Counted from the first letter of the stretch, positions 40,568 to 50,014 are shown. The stretch is 63,303 bases of DNA from Gammaproteobacteria bacterium (GCA_009837185.1 VXUA01000021.1:1-63303); one strand, 5' to 3'. A program made the numbers and translations. Notes: generated from the letters alone by a model not told the origin.

Positions 40568-41266
40568 CTACAATCCTATCGACGCTTCTTCTAGCATCAC
40601 TCCTGGTCCCATCGTTGAGGATAGAGTGACTTTTTTAAAGTAAGTTCCTTTAGCCGATGCAGGGCGTGCTCGTTTAAGATCGTCAACTAGTGCGATGATG
40701 TTGTTTTTCACTTGCTCTGGGGTTTGGCCGACTTGACCAACGCAACCGTGAATCACCCCACCCCGGTCGGCACGAAACTGGACTTGTCCCGACTTGGCAT
40801 TTTTTACTGCCACTGCCATGTCGTTGGTCACGGTGCCGGATTTAGCATTGGGCATTAATCCTCGAGGTCCCAAAACCCGACCTAGCTGTCCGAGGAGTCG
40901 CATACTACTGGGCGTGGCTAGCACAACATCAAAATCGTAGTCGCCTTTCTTAACACTCTCAACAAGGTCCTCTAGTCCTACGAGGTCTGCACCGGCGGCA
41001 GTCGCTGCCTCAGCTTGATCTCCATCTGCAAACACTGCAACTTTGACAGTTTTCCCAATCCCATGAGGCAGAATCGTCGAACCGCGGACGAGTTGATCGG
41101 AACGTCGTGGGTCGATCCCTAGGTTGATCGCGATTTCCAAAGATTCTTTAAATTTCGTTTTCGTGGCGATCTCGTTCAGGATTTTTACAGCTTCTTCCAC
41201 ATCGTATCGACGGGTGTGATCTACTTTTTCCGCAAATAATTTCTTTCGCTTTGACAATTTGCTCAT
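40568..41266 (-). CDS. rplA: 50S ribosomal protein L1
   Basis: 232 residues from ATG 41266, whose A is the last base of the rplK TGA. A GTG one codon upstream is possible. RGSTILPHGIGKTVKVAVFA and GRVLGPRGLMPNAKSGTVTN are diagnostic. Confidence 0.97.
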   Translation of the reverse strand: MSKLSKRKKLFAEKVDHTRRYDVEEAVKILNEIATKTKFKESLEIAINLGIDPRRSDQLVRGSTILPHGIGKTVKVAVFADGDQAEAATAAGADLVGLEDLVESVKKGDYDFDVVLATPSSMRLLGQLGRVLGPRGLMPNAKSGTVTNDMAVAVKNAKSGQVQFRADRGGVIHGCVGQVGQTPEQVKNNIIALVDDLKRARPASAKGTYFKKVTLSSTMGPGVMLEEASIGL

Positions 41267-41697
41267 CACAGACCCTCTACTTCGATGCCTGCACTGCGTG
41301 CGCTTCCCGCTAATGTTCGTACCGCCGCATCTAAGCTGGCAGATGTAAGATCAGGTTCTTTAATCTTCGCAATGTCCTCTAATTGGGCTCTTGTTACCTT
41401 TCCGACCTTCTCGGTGTTTGGAGTGCCGCTTCCCTTTTCAACGCCGGCGGCCTTTCGAATAAGAAATGATGCTGGCGGACTCTTTGTTACGTAAGTAAAA
41501 CTACGATCCGTGTACACTGTGATCGTGCACGGTATTGGTACACCTGGTTCCATCTTCTGTGTGTGGGCATTGAACGATTTGGTAAACTCCACGATATTGA
41601 TACCGTGTTGCCCTAAAGCTGGACCGACCGGCGGTGCGGGAGTCGCCTGTCCTGCAGGTACCTGTAACTTAATGTATGTTTGAATCTTTTTTGCCAT
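41266..41697 (-). CDS. rplK: 50S ribosomal protein L11
   Basis: 143 residues. [20 protein letters not shown] and [18 protein letters not shown] are diagnostic. L11 is part of the GTPase centre and needed for RelA activation. 70 bases after nusG. Confidence 0.97.
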   Translation of the reverse strand: MAKKIQTYIKLQVPAGQATPAPPVGPALGQHGINIVEFTKSFNAHTQKMEPGVPIPCTITVYTDRSFTYVTKSPPASFLIRKAAGVEKGSGTPNTEKVGKVTRAQLEDIAKIKEPDLTSASLDAAVRTLAGSARSAGIEVEGL

Positions 41698-41767
41698 AAA
41701 AGTTCACAGATCCAAAAATGCCGCGAGCCAGCTAGGCGCGCAACAAGCACTAATGAAGTTCTTGAAT

Positions 41768-42337
41768 TTATCCTTTCTCGACTTGAGAGAAATCCAGCTC
41801 AACCGGGGTTGAGCGACCAAATATTGTTACCGAAACTACAAGCCTACTCTTCTCATAGTTAACTTCTTCAACGATACCGTTGAAATCCACGAAGGGCCCA
41901 TCAATGATGCGTACAAACTCCCCTACCCCAAACAATGTCTTGGGGGTAGCTTGGTCGTTCCCCTGTTCTATTCTATCCAAAATGAAGTTAGCTTCAACAT
42001 CTGAGATGGGTGTAGGGTTCCCAAACTTACCACCAACGAAGCCTTTAATACGTGGTGTAGAGTTCACAATTTGCCATGTGTCTTCGTTCATCATCATTTG
42101 AACAAGAATGTACCCAGGAAAGAACTTTCGTTCACTACGGCGTTTTTGTCCCGCGCGCATTTCCACGACTTCTTCGGAAGGTACAAGCACTTCGCCGAAG
42201 CAATCTTTGTGTTTGGAGAGTTCAATTCGCTCACGTAACACTTCAGCTACCTTTTTTTCATAACCAGAATACGCGTTGACCACGTACCAGGATTTGGTGC
42301 CTTCGCTTGAGCCAGTCTCGGCGGTTTGATCAGTCAC
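41768..42337 (-). CDS. nusG: Transcription elongation/antitermination factor NusG
   Basis: 189 residues from GTG 42337, three bases after secE. The NGN domain ([31 protein letters not shown]) and the KOW domain ([19 protein letters not shown]) are both present. NusG bridges polymerase to Rho or to S10. Confidence 0.97.
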   Translation of the reverse strand: MTDQTAETGSSEGTKSWYVVNAYSGYEKKVAEVLRERIELSKHKDCFGEVLVPSEEVVEMRAGQKRRSERKFFPGYILVQMMMNEDTWQIVNSTPRIKGFVGGKFGNPTPISDVEANFILDRIEQGNDQATPKTLFGVGEFVRIIDGPFVDFNGIVEEVNYEKSRLVVSVTIFGRSTPVELDFSQVEKG

Positions 42338-42340
42338 GAA

Positions 42341-42739
42341 CTAGCCTATGATCCATTGCACTAATAACGACAAACCAGAGTCTAACAACCACAAAATGAG
42401 TGCAAAAATCACGATTAAAATCAACACGATCCACGTAGTCTGTAGAGTTTCCGGTCGTGTCGGCCAGATTACCCTACGAAGCTCCGAGCGCGCATCCCGT
42501 ATCAGAATCCACAAATTTCTACCACGCTCGGTCGTGAGCAAAAGCGCAACGGAACCGACTGCCAATCCAACCAAAATTAGAGCGCGCCAAAATGCTGGTA
42601 TGAAGAATGTGGAATCAGGATTTCCATAGTACCAATTTCCGAAAATTCCACCCGCGACTACCAAGTAGACGAACCACCACTTCATGCGGTCTAAGATGCT
42701 TACTTCGTCTTGTTCGTGTCTAATTTTTTGTAATGCCAC
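42341..42739 (-). CDS. secE: Protein translocase subunit SecE
   Basis: 132 residues with three predicted membrane segments, as in E. coli. The conserved amphipathic part is ARSELRRVIWPTRPETLQTT before the last segment. Followed at once by nusG. Confidence 0.93.
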   Translation of the reverse strand: MALQKIRHEQDEVSILDRMKWWFVYLVVAGGIFGNWYYGNPDSTFFIPAFWRALILVGLAVGSVALLLTTERGRNLWILIRDARSELRRVIWPTRPETLQTTWIVLILIVIFALILWLLDSGLSLLVQWIIG

Positions 42740-42798
42740 CTACTCTAATTCCTCCACTGGAATGATTGGTTGTCGGAACACGGGACATCAGAAGCGTT

Positions 42799-42874
42799 TG
42801 GCAGGCCAGGAGGGCATCGAACCCCCAACCTGCGGTTTTGGAGACCGCCGCTCTGCCAATTGAGCTACTGGCCT
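42799..42874 (-). tRNA. tRNA-Trp (CCA)
   Basis: The cloverleaf has acceptor AGGCCAG/CTGGCCT, anticodon loop CTCCAAA (anticodon CCA), T-loop GTTCGAT and a genome-encoded 3' CCA. It precedes secE, as in many gammaproteobacteria. Confidence 0.95.
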
Positions 42875-43033
42875 TTCGTGTATGAACACCTTAATCGTGT
42901 ACCAATTCTTGAAGTCCGGAGATCGTACGTAATCTAAACCTATCGTGTACTGTAAATTCTCTAGCATTCACAGACATCTGCTTAACACTTTCGGTTAATC
43001 CGTTTGACAGCACCCGTTGCGCTAAGGCTTTAG

Positions 43034-43109
43034 TGGTGCTCACAATCGGATTTGAACCGATGACCTCTTCCTTACCAAGGAAGCGCTCTACCGCCTGAGC
43101 TATGTGAGC
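43034..43109 (-). tRNA. tRNA-Thr (GGT)
   Basis: Acceptor GCTCACA/TGTGAGC, anticodon loop CTTGGTAA (anticodon GGT), T-loop GTTCAAA and encoded CCA. In E. coli tufB follows this tRNA. Here only about 160 bases without a gene separate it from tRNA-Trp. Confidence 0.95.
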
Positions 43110-43161
43110 GTAAGGGATGTAAACAACCTTAGTATGTTACTGATACTACGTCTTTAGCAAT

Positions 43162-43235
43162 TGGTGCGGGCAGCGGGAATCGAACCCGCGCCATCAGCTT
43201 GGAAGGCTGAGGTTCTACCACTAAACAATGCCCGC
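43162..43235 (-). tRNA. tRNA-Gly (TCC)
   Basis: Acceptor GCGGGCA/TGCCCGC, anticodon loop CTTCCAA (anticodon TCC), T-loop GTTCGAT, encoded CCA. Confidence 0.95.
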
Positions 43236-43264
43236 GACAGTACTCTCTACCCATCATTAAATTG

Positions 43265-43349
43265 TGGTGGAGGGGGGAGGATTCGAACCTCCGAAGTCGT
43301 AGACGTCAGATTTACAGTCTGATCCCTTTGGCCGCTCGGGAACCCCTCC
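43265..43349 (-). tRNA. tRNA-Tyr (GTA)
   Basis: 85 bases including a long variable arm. Acceptor GGAGGGG/CCCCTCC, anticodon loop TGTAAAT (anticodon GTA), T-loop GTTCGAA, encoded CCA. Confidence 0.95.
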
Positions 43350-43514
43350 CGGCTACGGATACACTACTCCATGCGAATAAAGATTGCGAATTTTGTTGAT
43401 TTTCGCGTGTTTGTCAAGGGCATTTCAACACCGATTTCGTTCGGAATTATCGTCTGTACGGCTCGAAAAATACGCAGACAATTGTTGCAGGATCGCGCAT
43501 GGAATGTGCGCGTT

Positions 43515-44714
43515 CTAAAGTGCTAGGCACCTCGACAATTCCTCACACAAATCTTGGGGATCTTCCAAACCAACTGCGAACCGAAATATGCCGTCGCCGG
43601 TGGTCTCTCTATACTGTCGTTCCAAAGATGGAGGTAACACAAACGACGAACGCAACATTTCGTCCGTTTCCATCCAAAATATTAAACTACGATGACTGCC
43701 TAACGAAACCGCATAATGAATGATCTCTACCTGCGTGGGCATCTGCTGCGCAAGGACTTTTCCATCGACAACCGAGAACGAAAGCAATCCACCCCAACAC
43801 TCTTGCATTTGTCGTTTGGCTATTTTGTGCCCCTTGTGGGACTCAAGCCCTGGGTAAAGCACGCGAGTAACCCGAGGATGAGCTTCTAAGAATTGAGCTA
43901 CTTTCAACGCACTTACCGTGTGCGCGGGCATACGAAGCGGGAGTGTCGCTAATCCACGAGCGATCAACCATGCATTGAACGGACTCAGGACTCCACCAAT
44001 GTGAACCCTTTCGTGATCCCTGATCGACTTCATGTTTGCACCGGTACACAAGACCGCACCACCGAGCGCATCCCCGTGGCCGCCAATGTATTTACTCAGT
44101 GAATGGACGACGAAGTCCGCACCTAGTTCGAGCGGTCGAGTCGCAATCGGTGTAACAAGCGTCGAATCAATAACTAGTTGAGCTCCTACATGGTGTGCGA
44201 GCTGAGCCACGATAGAAATGTCTGTTATGGTCAATAGTGGGTTTGATGGTGTCTCAAACCAGAACAATTTCGTTCGCCCCGGCTGCACTGCATCTTCAAT
44301 CATCCCGAGATCGGTCGGATCGACCAATGTCACTTCAATACCAGCGGAATCTCTGAGAAACCTAATCAATTCTGCAGTACCACTGTAGTGTACGTCTGTT
44401 GCGACGAGATGGTCTCCTCGTTTGAGGGTTGAATTGAGGACAGCCGAGGTTGCAGCCATTCCTGAAGCAAAACAGGAACACGCCTCCGCACTTTCAAGTA
44501 TCGCTAACTTGTCCTCCAACATTCGCACGGTGGGATTGTCCCAGCGGGAGTACACGTAGGGCTTGTTGTCCCCAAAAGCATCAATCGAAAAGCCACTGAC
44601 TTCACTCATGACAAAGCTGTTCGACATCGCGATGTTTGGAGCTGAGGCTTTCGTTGCTGCATCAATGCTTTCGCCCGCGTGAATTGCTTGAGTTCGTGTG
44701 CGATACTTTGTCAT
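43515..44714 (-). CDS. Cys/Met-metabolism PLP-dependent enzyme (cystathionine synthase/lyase-like)
   Basis: 399 residues of the trans-sulfuration family, fold type I. ASGMAATSAVLNSTLKRGDH, the PLP-stacking Y in VHYSG, FETPSNPLLTITDI and the Schiff-base lysine in VVHSLSKYIGGHGD are visible. The C-terminus ends in IFRFAVGLEDPQDL. Members are cystathionine gamma-synthases, beta- and gamma-lyases, methionine gamma-lyases or homoserine sulfhydrylases, and sequence reading alone does not separate these. Unusually the gene lies between tRNA-Thr(TGT) and tRNA-Tyr, inside a tRNA cluster that is contiguous in E. coli. Confidence 0.85.
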   Translation of the reverse strand: MTKYRTRTQAIHAGESIDAATKASAPNIAMSNSFVMSEVSGFSIDAFGDNKPYVYSRWDNPTVRMLEDKLAILESAEACSCFASGMAATSAVLNSTLKRGDHLVATDVHYSGTAELIRFLRDSAGIEVTLVDPTDLGMIEDAVQPGRTKLFWFETPSNPLLTITDISIVAQLAHHVGAQLVIDSTLVTPIATRPLELGADFVVHSLSKYIGGHGDALGGAVLCTGANMKSIRDHERVHIGGVLSPFNAWLIARGLATLPLRMPAHTVSALKVAQFLEAHPRVTRVLYPGLESHKGHKIAKRQMQECWGGLLSFSVVDGKVLAQQMPTQVEIIHYAVSLGSHRSLIFWMETDEMLRSSFVLPPSLERQYRETTGDGIFRFAVGLEDPQDLCEELSRCLAL

Positions 44715-44790
44715 TGCGTTAACCTACTGCAAGAAATGAAAAGGAGTGATCAAAAAAAACAGATGGAGCATTCCCGTTCGTGAGTGTAGT

Positions 44791-44866
44791 TGGTGCCGCC
44801 ACGAGGAATCGAACCCCGGACCTTCTCATTACAAGTGAGCTGCTCTACCTGCTGAGCTATGGCGGC
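44791..44866 (-). tRNA. tRNA-Thr (TGT)
   Basis: Acceptor GCCGCCA/TGGCGGC, anticodon loop CTTGTAA (anticodon TGT), T-loop GTTCGAT, encoded CCA. Corresponds to E. coli thrU, first of the thrU-tyrU-glyT-thrT cluster. Confidence 0.95.
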
Positions 44867-44964
44867 CAAATGACGACAGGAAATGGAATTCTAACTAAGG
44901 CGGTGAAGTCAGATTTGTTAAGCTTTTTCTAGAGTGTCGATCTACAACTGATATAAATCTTGGT

Positions 44965-45672
44965 TTACGGTAGAGCAATAACCAATCCTTCCAACACTAA
45001 ATCGGGACAGTATTGAAAGTGAAACAGTTGACACAATTCATTTACTGCCAAGTCCCCTCCTGTGAGGATGAGCGTTGGGGTATTGCCAAAATTTTGAGTC
45101 CCAACGTCAATACAACTTTTAAGCCAACCGAGTTGGACGCGCTCGAGTCCGAAATTAACCGCGTCGACAGTGCTAGTTGCCGGGGTCTCGCTACGAAGAA
45201 AACTAGAGTCACTTTCACGAACTTGGACGTCCCGAGTACGTTGCCCAAGCTCATTCTTCATCGCGTTCAATCCGGGTACGATGTACCCACCGAGATGGTT
45301 TCCATCAGCACGAACGTAGTCGGCGGTCATGGCAGTCCCCAAGTCAAACAGTATTAAGTCATTCTTGACTCTTTGCCACGCGGCAACGAGCGCGAGCCAA
45401 CGATCCACGCCTAATTGCGTAATGTCTTCGTAGCCATTGCGAACTCCTGAAAGCACCTGAGACGTCTTTGCGAACTCTGGTTGTACGCTATAGGTAGCTT
45501 GAATCTGTCGACTCAATTGATGTTCTGAATGAGCTACTGCGGAAACTCTAACTCGGACGACACTCTGTTCGAGCTTGGGCAATTCGCCCGTGACCACGCG
45601 ACCGCGTTGTTTGTCTGCGCGCCATTTGGTGTAAGAATTTCCTACATCAAGATCCAGTACGATATCGCTCAT
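44965..45672 (-). CDS. coaX: Type III pantothenate kinase
   Basis: 235 residues. The ASKHA-fold phosphate loop DVGNSYTKWR near the N-terminus, GVDRWLALVAAW, then FDLGTAMTADYV and GGYIVPGLNAM are CoaX signatures. The enzyme phosphorylates pantothenate in the first step of CoA synthesis, without feedback by CoA. The start codon shares one base with the birA stop, the frequent birA-coaX pairing. Confidence 0.93.
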   Translation of the reverse strand: MSDIVLDLDVGNSYTKWRADKQRGRVVTGELPKLEQSVVRVRVSAVAHSEHQLSRQIQATYSVQPEFAKTSQVLSGVRNGYEDITQLGVDRWLALVAAWQRVKNDLILFDLGTAMTADYVRADGNHLGGYIVPGLNAMKNELGQRTRDVQVRESDSSFLRSETPATSTVDAVNFGLERVQLGWLKSCIDVGTQNFGNTPTLILTGGDLAVNELCQLFHFQYCPDLVLEGLVIALP

Positions 45673-46625
45673 CAGGTGTACTCTAGGGAAACCTCTCCAG
45701 CGTTAACGTAGTGAATTTCCCCGTCTTTTAGTTCTATGCAAAGCTCACCTGCGTCTCTCACACCGCGTGCAATCCCGCGGATTTCTTTATCGGATGTTGA
45801 GACTCTTACGGATTGGTCTCTGAGTGCGTCTAGAGCATGCCAATTTTCATGAAATGTCATAAAGCCACTATTTTCAAATGTGTAAACGGAATCATAGACA
45901 TTGCGAACAATCGATCCCGCTAATATATTTCGAATCGGAAGCACGCAGTAGTCCAAGAGATCTGCAACAGGTCGGTCAATAAATTTTTCAGTTGATGCAC
46001 CTCCACCGACATTTAAACCGATTCCCACAACAATATCTATAGGTGTTGTCGCGCGCACCACGTCAACAAGGATACCACCTACTTTGCGATTATGCAGTAA
46101 GATGTCATTAGGCCACTTCAGTGCAACCACGTCAATCCCAAGTTCGCGAATAGCACTTGCAACCGCGACACCCACGACCAAACTGATTGCTCCGAGATCG
46201 TCGGGTGTTCGAGCGAGTCGAGCACCTAAGCTGATTGCTAGATTTCGGCCGACTGGTGAGTGCCAGTCGCGACCGAATCGACCGCGGCCTGCGACTTGCA
46301 TCTCTGCTAGAACTACTTTACCTGATACACCGTCGTCGCCGGTCGCCTTAAGTAGCTCTAGATTCGTGCTCTCGACACAATTTTTGAGCTGAATGCGCGG
46401 CAAATTCGACGTCACACCGATATTGCGAACAGTTTGCTCGATGCATTCTTGATCTAGATATTCGATTCCAGCAGGTAGCACTAACGCACTTCCCTTCTGC
46501 TCAAAACCAAAGGATAAGAGCCACTCAGCCTCAGCAACGGTACTAGGAAGGTACTCTCCAGTCTTAAAAATGCACTCGCAAATTTGTATTAATTCTGTGT
46601 GGTCTTCTAGTGGCTGTATAGACAT
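45672..46625 (-). CDS. birA: Biotin-protein ligase BirA
   Basis: 317 residues. The ligase domain is intact: ESTNLELL, the adenylate loop VAGRGRFGRDWHSPVGRNLA, ALKWPNDILL and KVGGILVDVV, and the C-terminal SH3-like domain. It joins biotin to carboxylase carrier proteins. The N-terminal part aligns with the BirA winged helix (FKTGEYLPS ... LLSFGFEQKGS) but is about a dozen residues short where E. coli has the recognition helix (MSRAAINKHI). Repressor activity is therefore doubtful. Confidence 0.93.
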   Translation of the reverse strand: MSIQPLEDHTELIQICECIFKTGEYLPSTVAEAEWLLSFGFEQKGSALVLPAGIEYLDQECIEQTVRNIGVTSNLPRIQLKNCVESTNLELLKATGDDGVSGKVVLAEMQVAGRGRFGRDWHSPVGRNLAISLGARLARTPDDLGAISLVVGVAVASAIRELGIDVVALKWPNDILLHNRKVGGILVDVVRATTPIDIVVGIGLNVGGGASTEKFIDRPVADLLDYCVLPIRNILAGSIVRNVYDSVYTFENSGFMTFHENWHALDALRDQSVRVSTSDKEIRGIARGVRDAGELCIELKDGEIHYVNAGEVSLEYT

Positions 46626-46765
46626 TAGTGTGATTGAAGCTACCCGAAATTCATTTCTTCTTAAAATGCTAGGATACTATTCAACGTGAGTAACTTAGTC
46701 GTGATCTCGTTGTCTTACGTGTGTTTGCAAGTTTTAATTCTCTCACATATCGGAAACAAGTTCTT
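46626..46765. other. Divergent intergenic region birA / DsbD-alpha gene
   Basis: About 140 bases that must hold promoters for both directions. AT-rich boxes are present, but I could not pick a convincing -35/-10 pair. No operator repeat seen. Confidence 0.4.
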
Positions 46766-47683
46766 ATGTTTAAATTAGTTTTTCTTAGACGTACATTCTT
46801 GACTACTGTGTCTCTCCTAGTCGTCTTACTCAGTTCGGTAGCACTTGGTCAATCCCAAATGCGACACTCAAAACTTGATCTCATCTCTGAAGTTACAAGC
46901 GTTGCTGAAGGTTCGACCTTTAGTGTCGCGATTGCTTTGGATCCAGATCCAGGTTGGCATGTCTACTGGAAGAATCCTGGCGATAACGGTAATGCTCCGA
47001 GTGAAACTTGGACCCTTCCTGAAGGATTTACAGCTGGTGAGTTGCAGTATACCGAGCCGGGTTTCGTTCCCTTCATGCAGTTTATGTCGTACGGATACAA
47101 CGACAAAGCGCTATTCATTGCCGAAATCACTTCTCCCGCCGAATTCGATGGACCGATCAAAATTGAATGTTCGGTGAGTTGGCTAGTTTGCGATGATTCC
47201 GTGTGTGTTCCTGAAAGAGGTAAAGTGTCTCTTTCCATACCGAAGGGAAGCGGCGAAAACTTGAGCACTTGGCATGACGACTTTGAAGCTGCCCGCGCTA
47301 AACATCCACAAAAAGTAGACTGGACGGCAGAATTTATTGCTACTGAAGAGTCCGTTGAACTAGAGATCCAAATTCCAGAAGATGTAGGAGATGTATCGGA
47401 TGTTTGGTTCTTTCCAGCCGTGAAAAAGTTGATCAACCATGCAGAACCACAATCCATCGGCGTTAAAAATTCTGTAATTCGAATCAAGTCGGTCGCCGGA
47501 GTTCGCTATGATCGCTATGAAGAGATTGTGGGAGTTTTACGTACCGTTCCAAGCTCAGCGAAAGAAAAACCAAGATCTTTTGAAATTCACGCCCAACGCG
47601 TCAAGCAATTGACAGAACGGGATCTAGATGAAATGAGTACTCGGTCGCCGACTGACATCAAAGCACTTTCAGCCTCACATTGA
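46766..47683 (+). CDS. Stand-alone DsbD alpha-domain protein, periplasmic
   Basis: 305 residues from ATG 46766. An upstream GTG at 46721 would spoil the signal peptide MFKLVFLRRTFLTTVSLLVV, which ends near LGQS. The rest is one DsbD N-terminal (alpha) domain with the paired cysteines Cys142 and Cys147 in WLVCDDSVCVPERG. It resembles the first part of the next gene closely (SEVTSVAEGSTFSVAI and WHVYWKNPGD versus SEVTSVAEGETFSIAL and WHIYWINGGD). It has no membrane or thioredoxin part, so it presumably receives electrons from the neighbour. Confidence 0.8.
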   Translation: MFKLVFLRRTFLTTVSLLVVLLSSVALGQSQMRHSKLDLISEVTSVAEGSTFSVAIALDPDPGWHVYWKNPGDNGNAPSETWTLPEGFTAGELQYTEPGFVPFMQFMSYGYNDKALFIAEITSPAEFDGPIKIECSVSWLVCDDSVCVPERGKVSLSIPKGSGENLSTWHDDFEAARAKHPQKVDWTAEFIATEESVELEIQIPEDVGDVSDVWFFPAVKKLINHAEPQSIGVKNSVIRIKSVAGVRYDRYEEIVGVLRTVPSSAKEKPRSFEIHAQRVKQLTERDLDEMSTRSPTDIKALSASH

Positions 47684-47744
47684 CACAAGCCCCATATCTA
47701 GACCAGTGTAACTTCTTATCAACTTCCACAACTACGGCACTTTC

Positions 47745-49880
47745 ATGAATTCTCAATACCACTCTTTTCAGACTCTCCGCTTCATGTTGATTTCCGCAGT
47801 CTTTCTCATGTTTACTTCGGCGTTGCACGGGCAGACGAATACTCCCGATACTAGCATTGAACTCGTGTCCGAGGTTACGAGTGTTGCCGAAGGCGAGACC
47901 TTCTCGATCGCGCTACATTTAGAACCCAAAGAAGGGTGGCACATCTATTGGATCAATGGTGGCGACGCTGGTTATCCACCACGCATGCCAGAGGGTTGGG
48001 TTCACCCCGAAAACTTTACTATCGGAGACTTACAGTTCGAAGCCCCGCATTTCGTTCCATTGCGGACTCAAATACAGTATGGTTACAACGATTCCACGCT
48101 GTTCATCGTTGACGTAGACTCACCCGAGTCATTTGATGGTGATGTCACCATTTCCGCGAAAGTAGAGTGGTTAGCCTGCGATGACTCCACGTGCGTACCC
48201 GAGGACGGTGAGGTTTCGATTACGTTACCCAAAGGAGACGGTTCTGTCGATAGCGAATGGCAAGCTCGCTTTAACCAGTCTCGCTCCTTGCATCCTATCG
48301 CGGTGGATTGGGTCTCAACGTTTACGTCAACAGAAACGGAAGTAATGCTCGATGTTGAAATACCGGAGGCGTCTGCATTAGTACAAGATGTTTGGTTTTT
48401 TCCAGAAGTAGAGAAACTGATCGACCATGCCGCGGAACAGACCATTCGTGTCAGTGACGAGGGACGAATCCGAATTGAAACTGTTGCGGGTGTTTGGTAC
48501 GATAAATATGACGAGATTTACGCGTTGTTACAAACTGTACCGGATGCCGAAGATCGGAGTCAGTCATTTCGCATACACATCACTCGAGCCGATACGTTGC
48601 CCAGTGCTGAGTTTTCTTCCAGTAAAGCAAGGACGCCGTTTAATTTTGGCGGTGAAGAACCAAGTGCCCTACAAGCCTTTTTGAACGCGTTTATGTTTGC
48701 TTTTTTGGGCGGTCTCGTGCTCAATGTCATGCCTTGCGTGTTACCGATTCTCAGCCTAAAAGCGCTGTCTGTAGCGGAATTGACAGGTTCGGATGCGAAA
48801 GCTGCCAACATCGCCGGTTGGGCATATACCGCTGGAGTACTGCTTTGTTTCCAAATTCTTGCAATTGCGTTAATCTTGCTAAGAGCCACAGGACTTGAAC
48901 TCGGTTGGGGATTTCAGTTACAAGACCCAATTATTGTCGCTTTACTCGCTCTCTTGGTCGTAGTGGTTGGGTTTAACTTTTCGGGCTTGTTTGAAATTCG
49001 AGGGTCTTTCGCGAATTTGGGAGGTTTGACTACCAAACTGACCAACATGCGTGGTATGGGCGACTTCTTCACCGGTCTGTTAGCTGTCCTCATCGCCTCT
49101 CCGTGTACAGTTCCTGGAATGTCTCTGGCCGCAGGATACGCACTTGCACAACCGTGGCCTTTGCTGTTAACCATCTTTCTCGGACTCGGTATCGGTTTTG
49201 CACTACCTTATCTGCTGGTTACTTTAGCTCCACCTATTCGCAACTTGCTTCCCAAACCGGGTGCTTGGATGGAGACGTTTCGCAAACTCCTCGCGTTTCC
49301 GCTTTACGGCACAGCGATTTGGTTAGTTTATGTATTGGGTTCACAAGCAGGTAATATGGCGGTAGTCACTTTCCTCTCGATAGCGTTGATAACGGCATTT
49401 GCGTTATGGTCATGGACCAAGGGAAGAGAGTCCTCCAAGGGGTCTTGGTACGCTGTGTCAGCGCTAGGTACCGCCGGTATTGTTGCTATCTTTATTTGGC
49501 TGCCACCTGTTCCCACCAGCGCAACCTCCATTGTCGAGGAATTCGATTGGTCCGTTGAAGAAGTAGAACGTCGACATGAGGAAGGGAAGCCGATCTTTGC
49601 TTACTTCACTGCGGATTGGTGTGTCTCTTGTAAATACAACGAACAATTTGCTTTAAAGACGAATAGGGTTCAACGGCATTTTGAAGAAAATGAATTTATC
49701 GTATTTGTAGGAGATTGGACGTCTTACGACGCGGATATCAAGCGAGAACTTGAAAAACACGGACGCGCGGGCGTACCGTTATATCTGTATTACGAACCGG
49801 ACGGGAACATCAACGAACCGACTGTACTGCCCGCTATCCTGACCGCAAGGGGTGTGGTTAGGCGCACTGCTCTCAATTAG
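47745..49880 (+). CDS. DsbD/ScsB-like thiol:disulfide interchange protein
   Basis: 711 residues. In order: signal peptide (1-28), alpha domain with Cys145 and Cys150 (ACDDSTCVP), and a membrane domain of about eight segments with Cys331 (VMPCVLP) and Cys454 (SPCTVPG). A C-terminal gamma domain follows, a thioredoxin fold with CVSC at 626-629 (ADWCVSCKYN). This carries electrons from cytoplasmic thioredoxin across the inner membrane to periplasmic partners. The large alpha domain resembles ScsB-type proteins. Likely clients are the three exported thioredoxin-fold proteins encoded opposite. Confidence 0.92.
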   Translation: MNSQYHSFQTLRFMLISAVFLMFTSALHGQTNTPDTSIELVSEVTSVAEGETFSIALHLEPKEGWHIYWINGGDAGYPPRMPEGWVHPENFTIGDLQFEAPHFVPLRTQIQYGYNDSTLFIVDVDSPESFDGDVTISAKVEWLACDDSTCVPEDGEVSITLPKGDGSVDSEWQARFNQSRSLHPIAVDWVSTFTSTETEVMLDVEIPEASALVQDVWFFPEVEKLIDHAAEQTIRVSDEGRIRIETVAGVWYDKYDEIYALLQTVPDAEDRSQSFRIHITRADTLPSAEFSSSKARTPFNFGGEEPSALQAFLNAFMFAFLGGLVLNVMPCVLPILSLKALSVAELTGSDAKAANIAGWAYTAGVLLCFQILAIALILLRATGLELGWGFQLQDPIIVALLALLVVVVGFNFSGLFEIRGSFANLGGLTTKLTNMRGMGDFFTGLLAVLIASPCTVPGMSLAAGYALAQPWPLLLTIFLGLGIGFALPYLLVTLAPPIRNLLPKPGAWMETFRKLLAFPLYGTAIWLVYVLGSQAGNMAVVTFLSIALITAFALWSWTKGRESSKGSWYAVSALGTAGIVAIFIWLPPVPTSATSIVEEFDWSVEEVERRHEEGKPIFAYFTADWCVSCKYNEQFALKTNRVQRHFEENEFIVFVGDWTSYDADIKRELEKHGRAGVPLYLYYEPDGNINEPTVLPAILTARGVVRRTALN

Positions 49881-49958
49881 AAATTCGATGCATTGACGTC
49901 CCAACAGTGTGTTCGACACTGTTTCAAGTCGCATCTTAAGTAACACGCCCCCAAAAAA

Positions 49959-49987
49959 GACCGCTCAACGCAAAGCGTAGAGCGGTC
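49959..49987. terminator. Bidirectional terminator between dsbD-like gene and thioredoxin cluster
   Basis: The stem GACCGCTC/GAGCGGTC (49959-49966 with 49980-49987), extended inside by ACGC-AAA-GCGT, is followed on the minus strand by TTTTTTGGGG. It is a strong terminator for the minus-strand cluster and a weaker one for the plus strand. Confidence 0.8.
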
Positions 49988-50014
49988 GTTTCGCTTAAAA
50001 GTGCGAGTGAGCTT

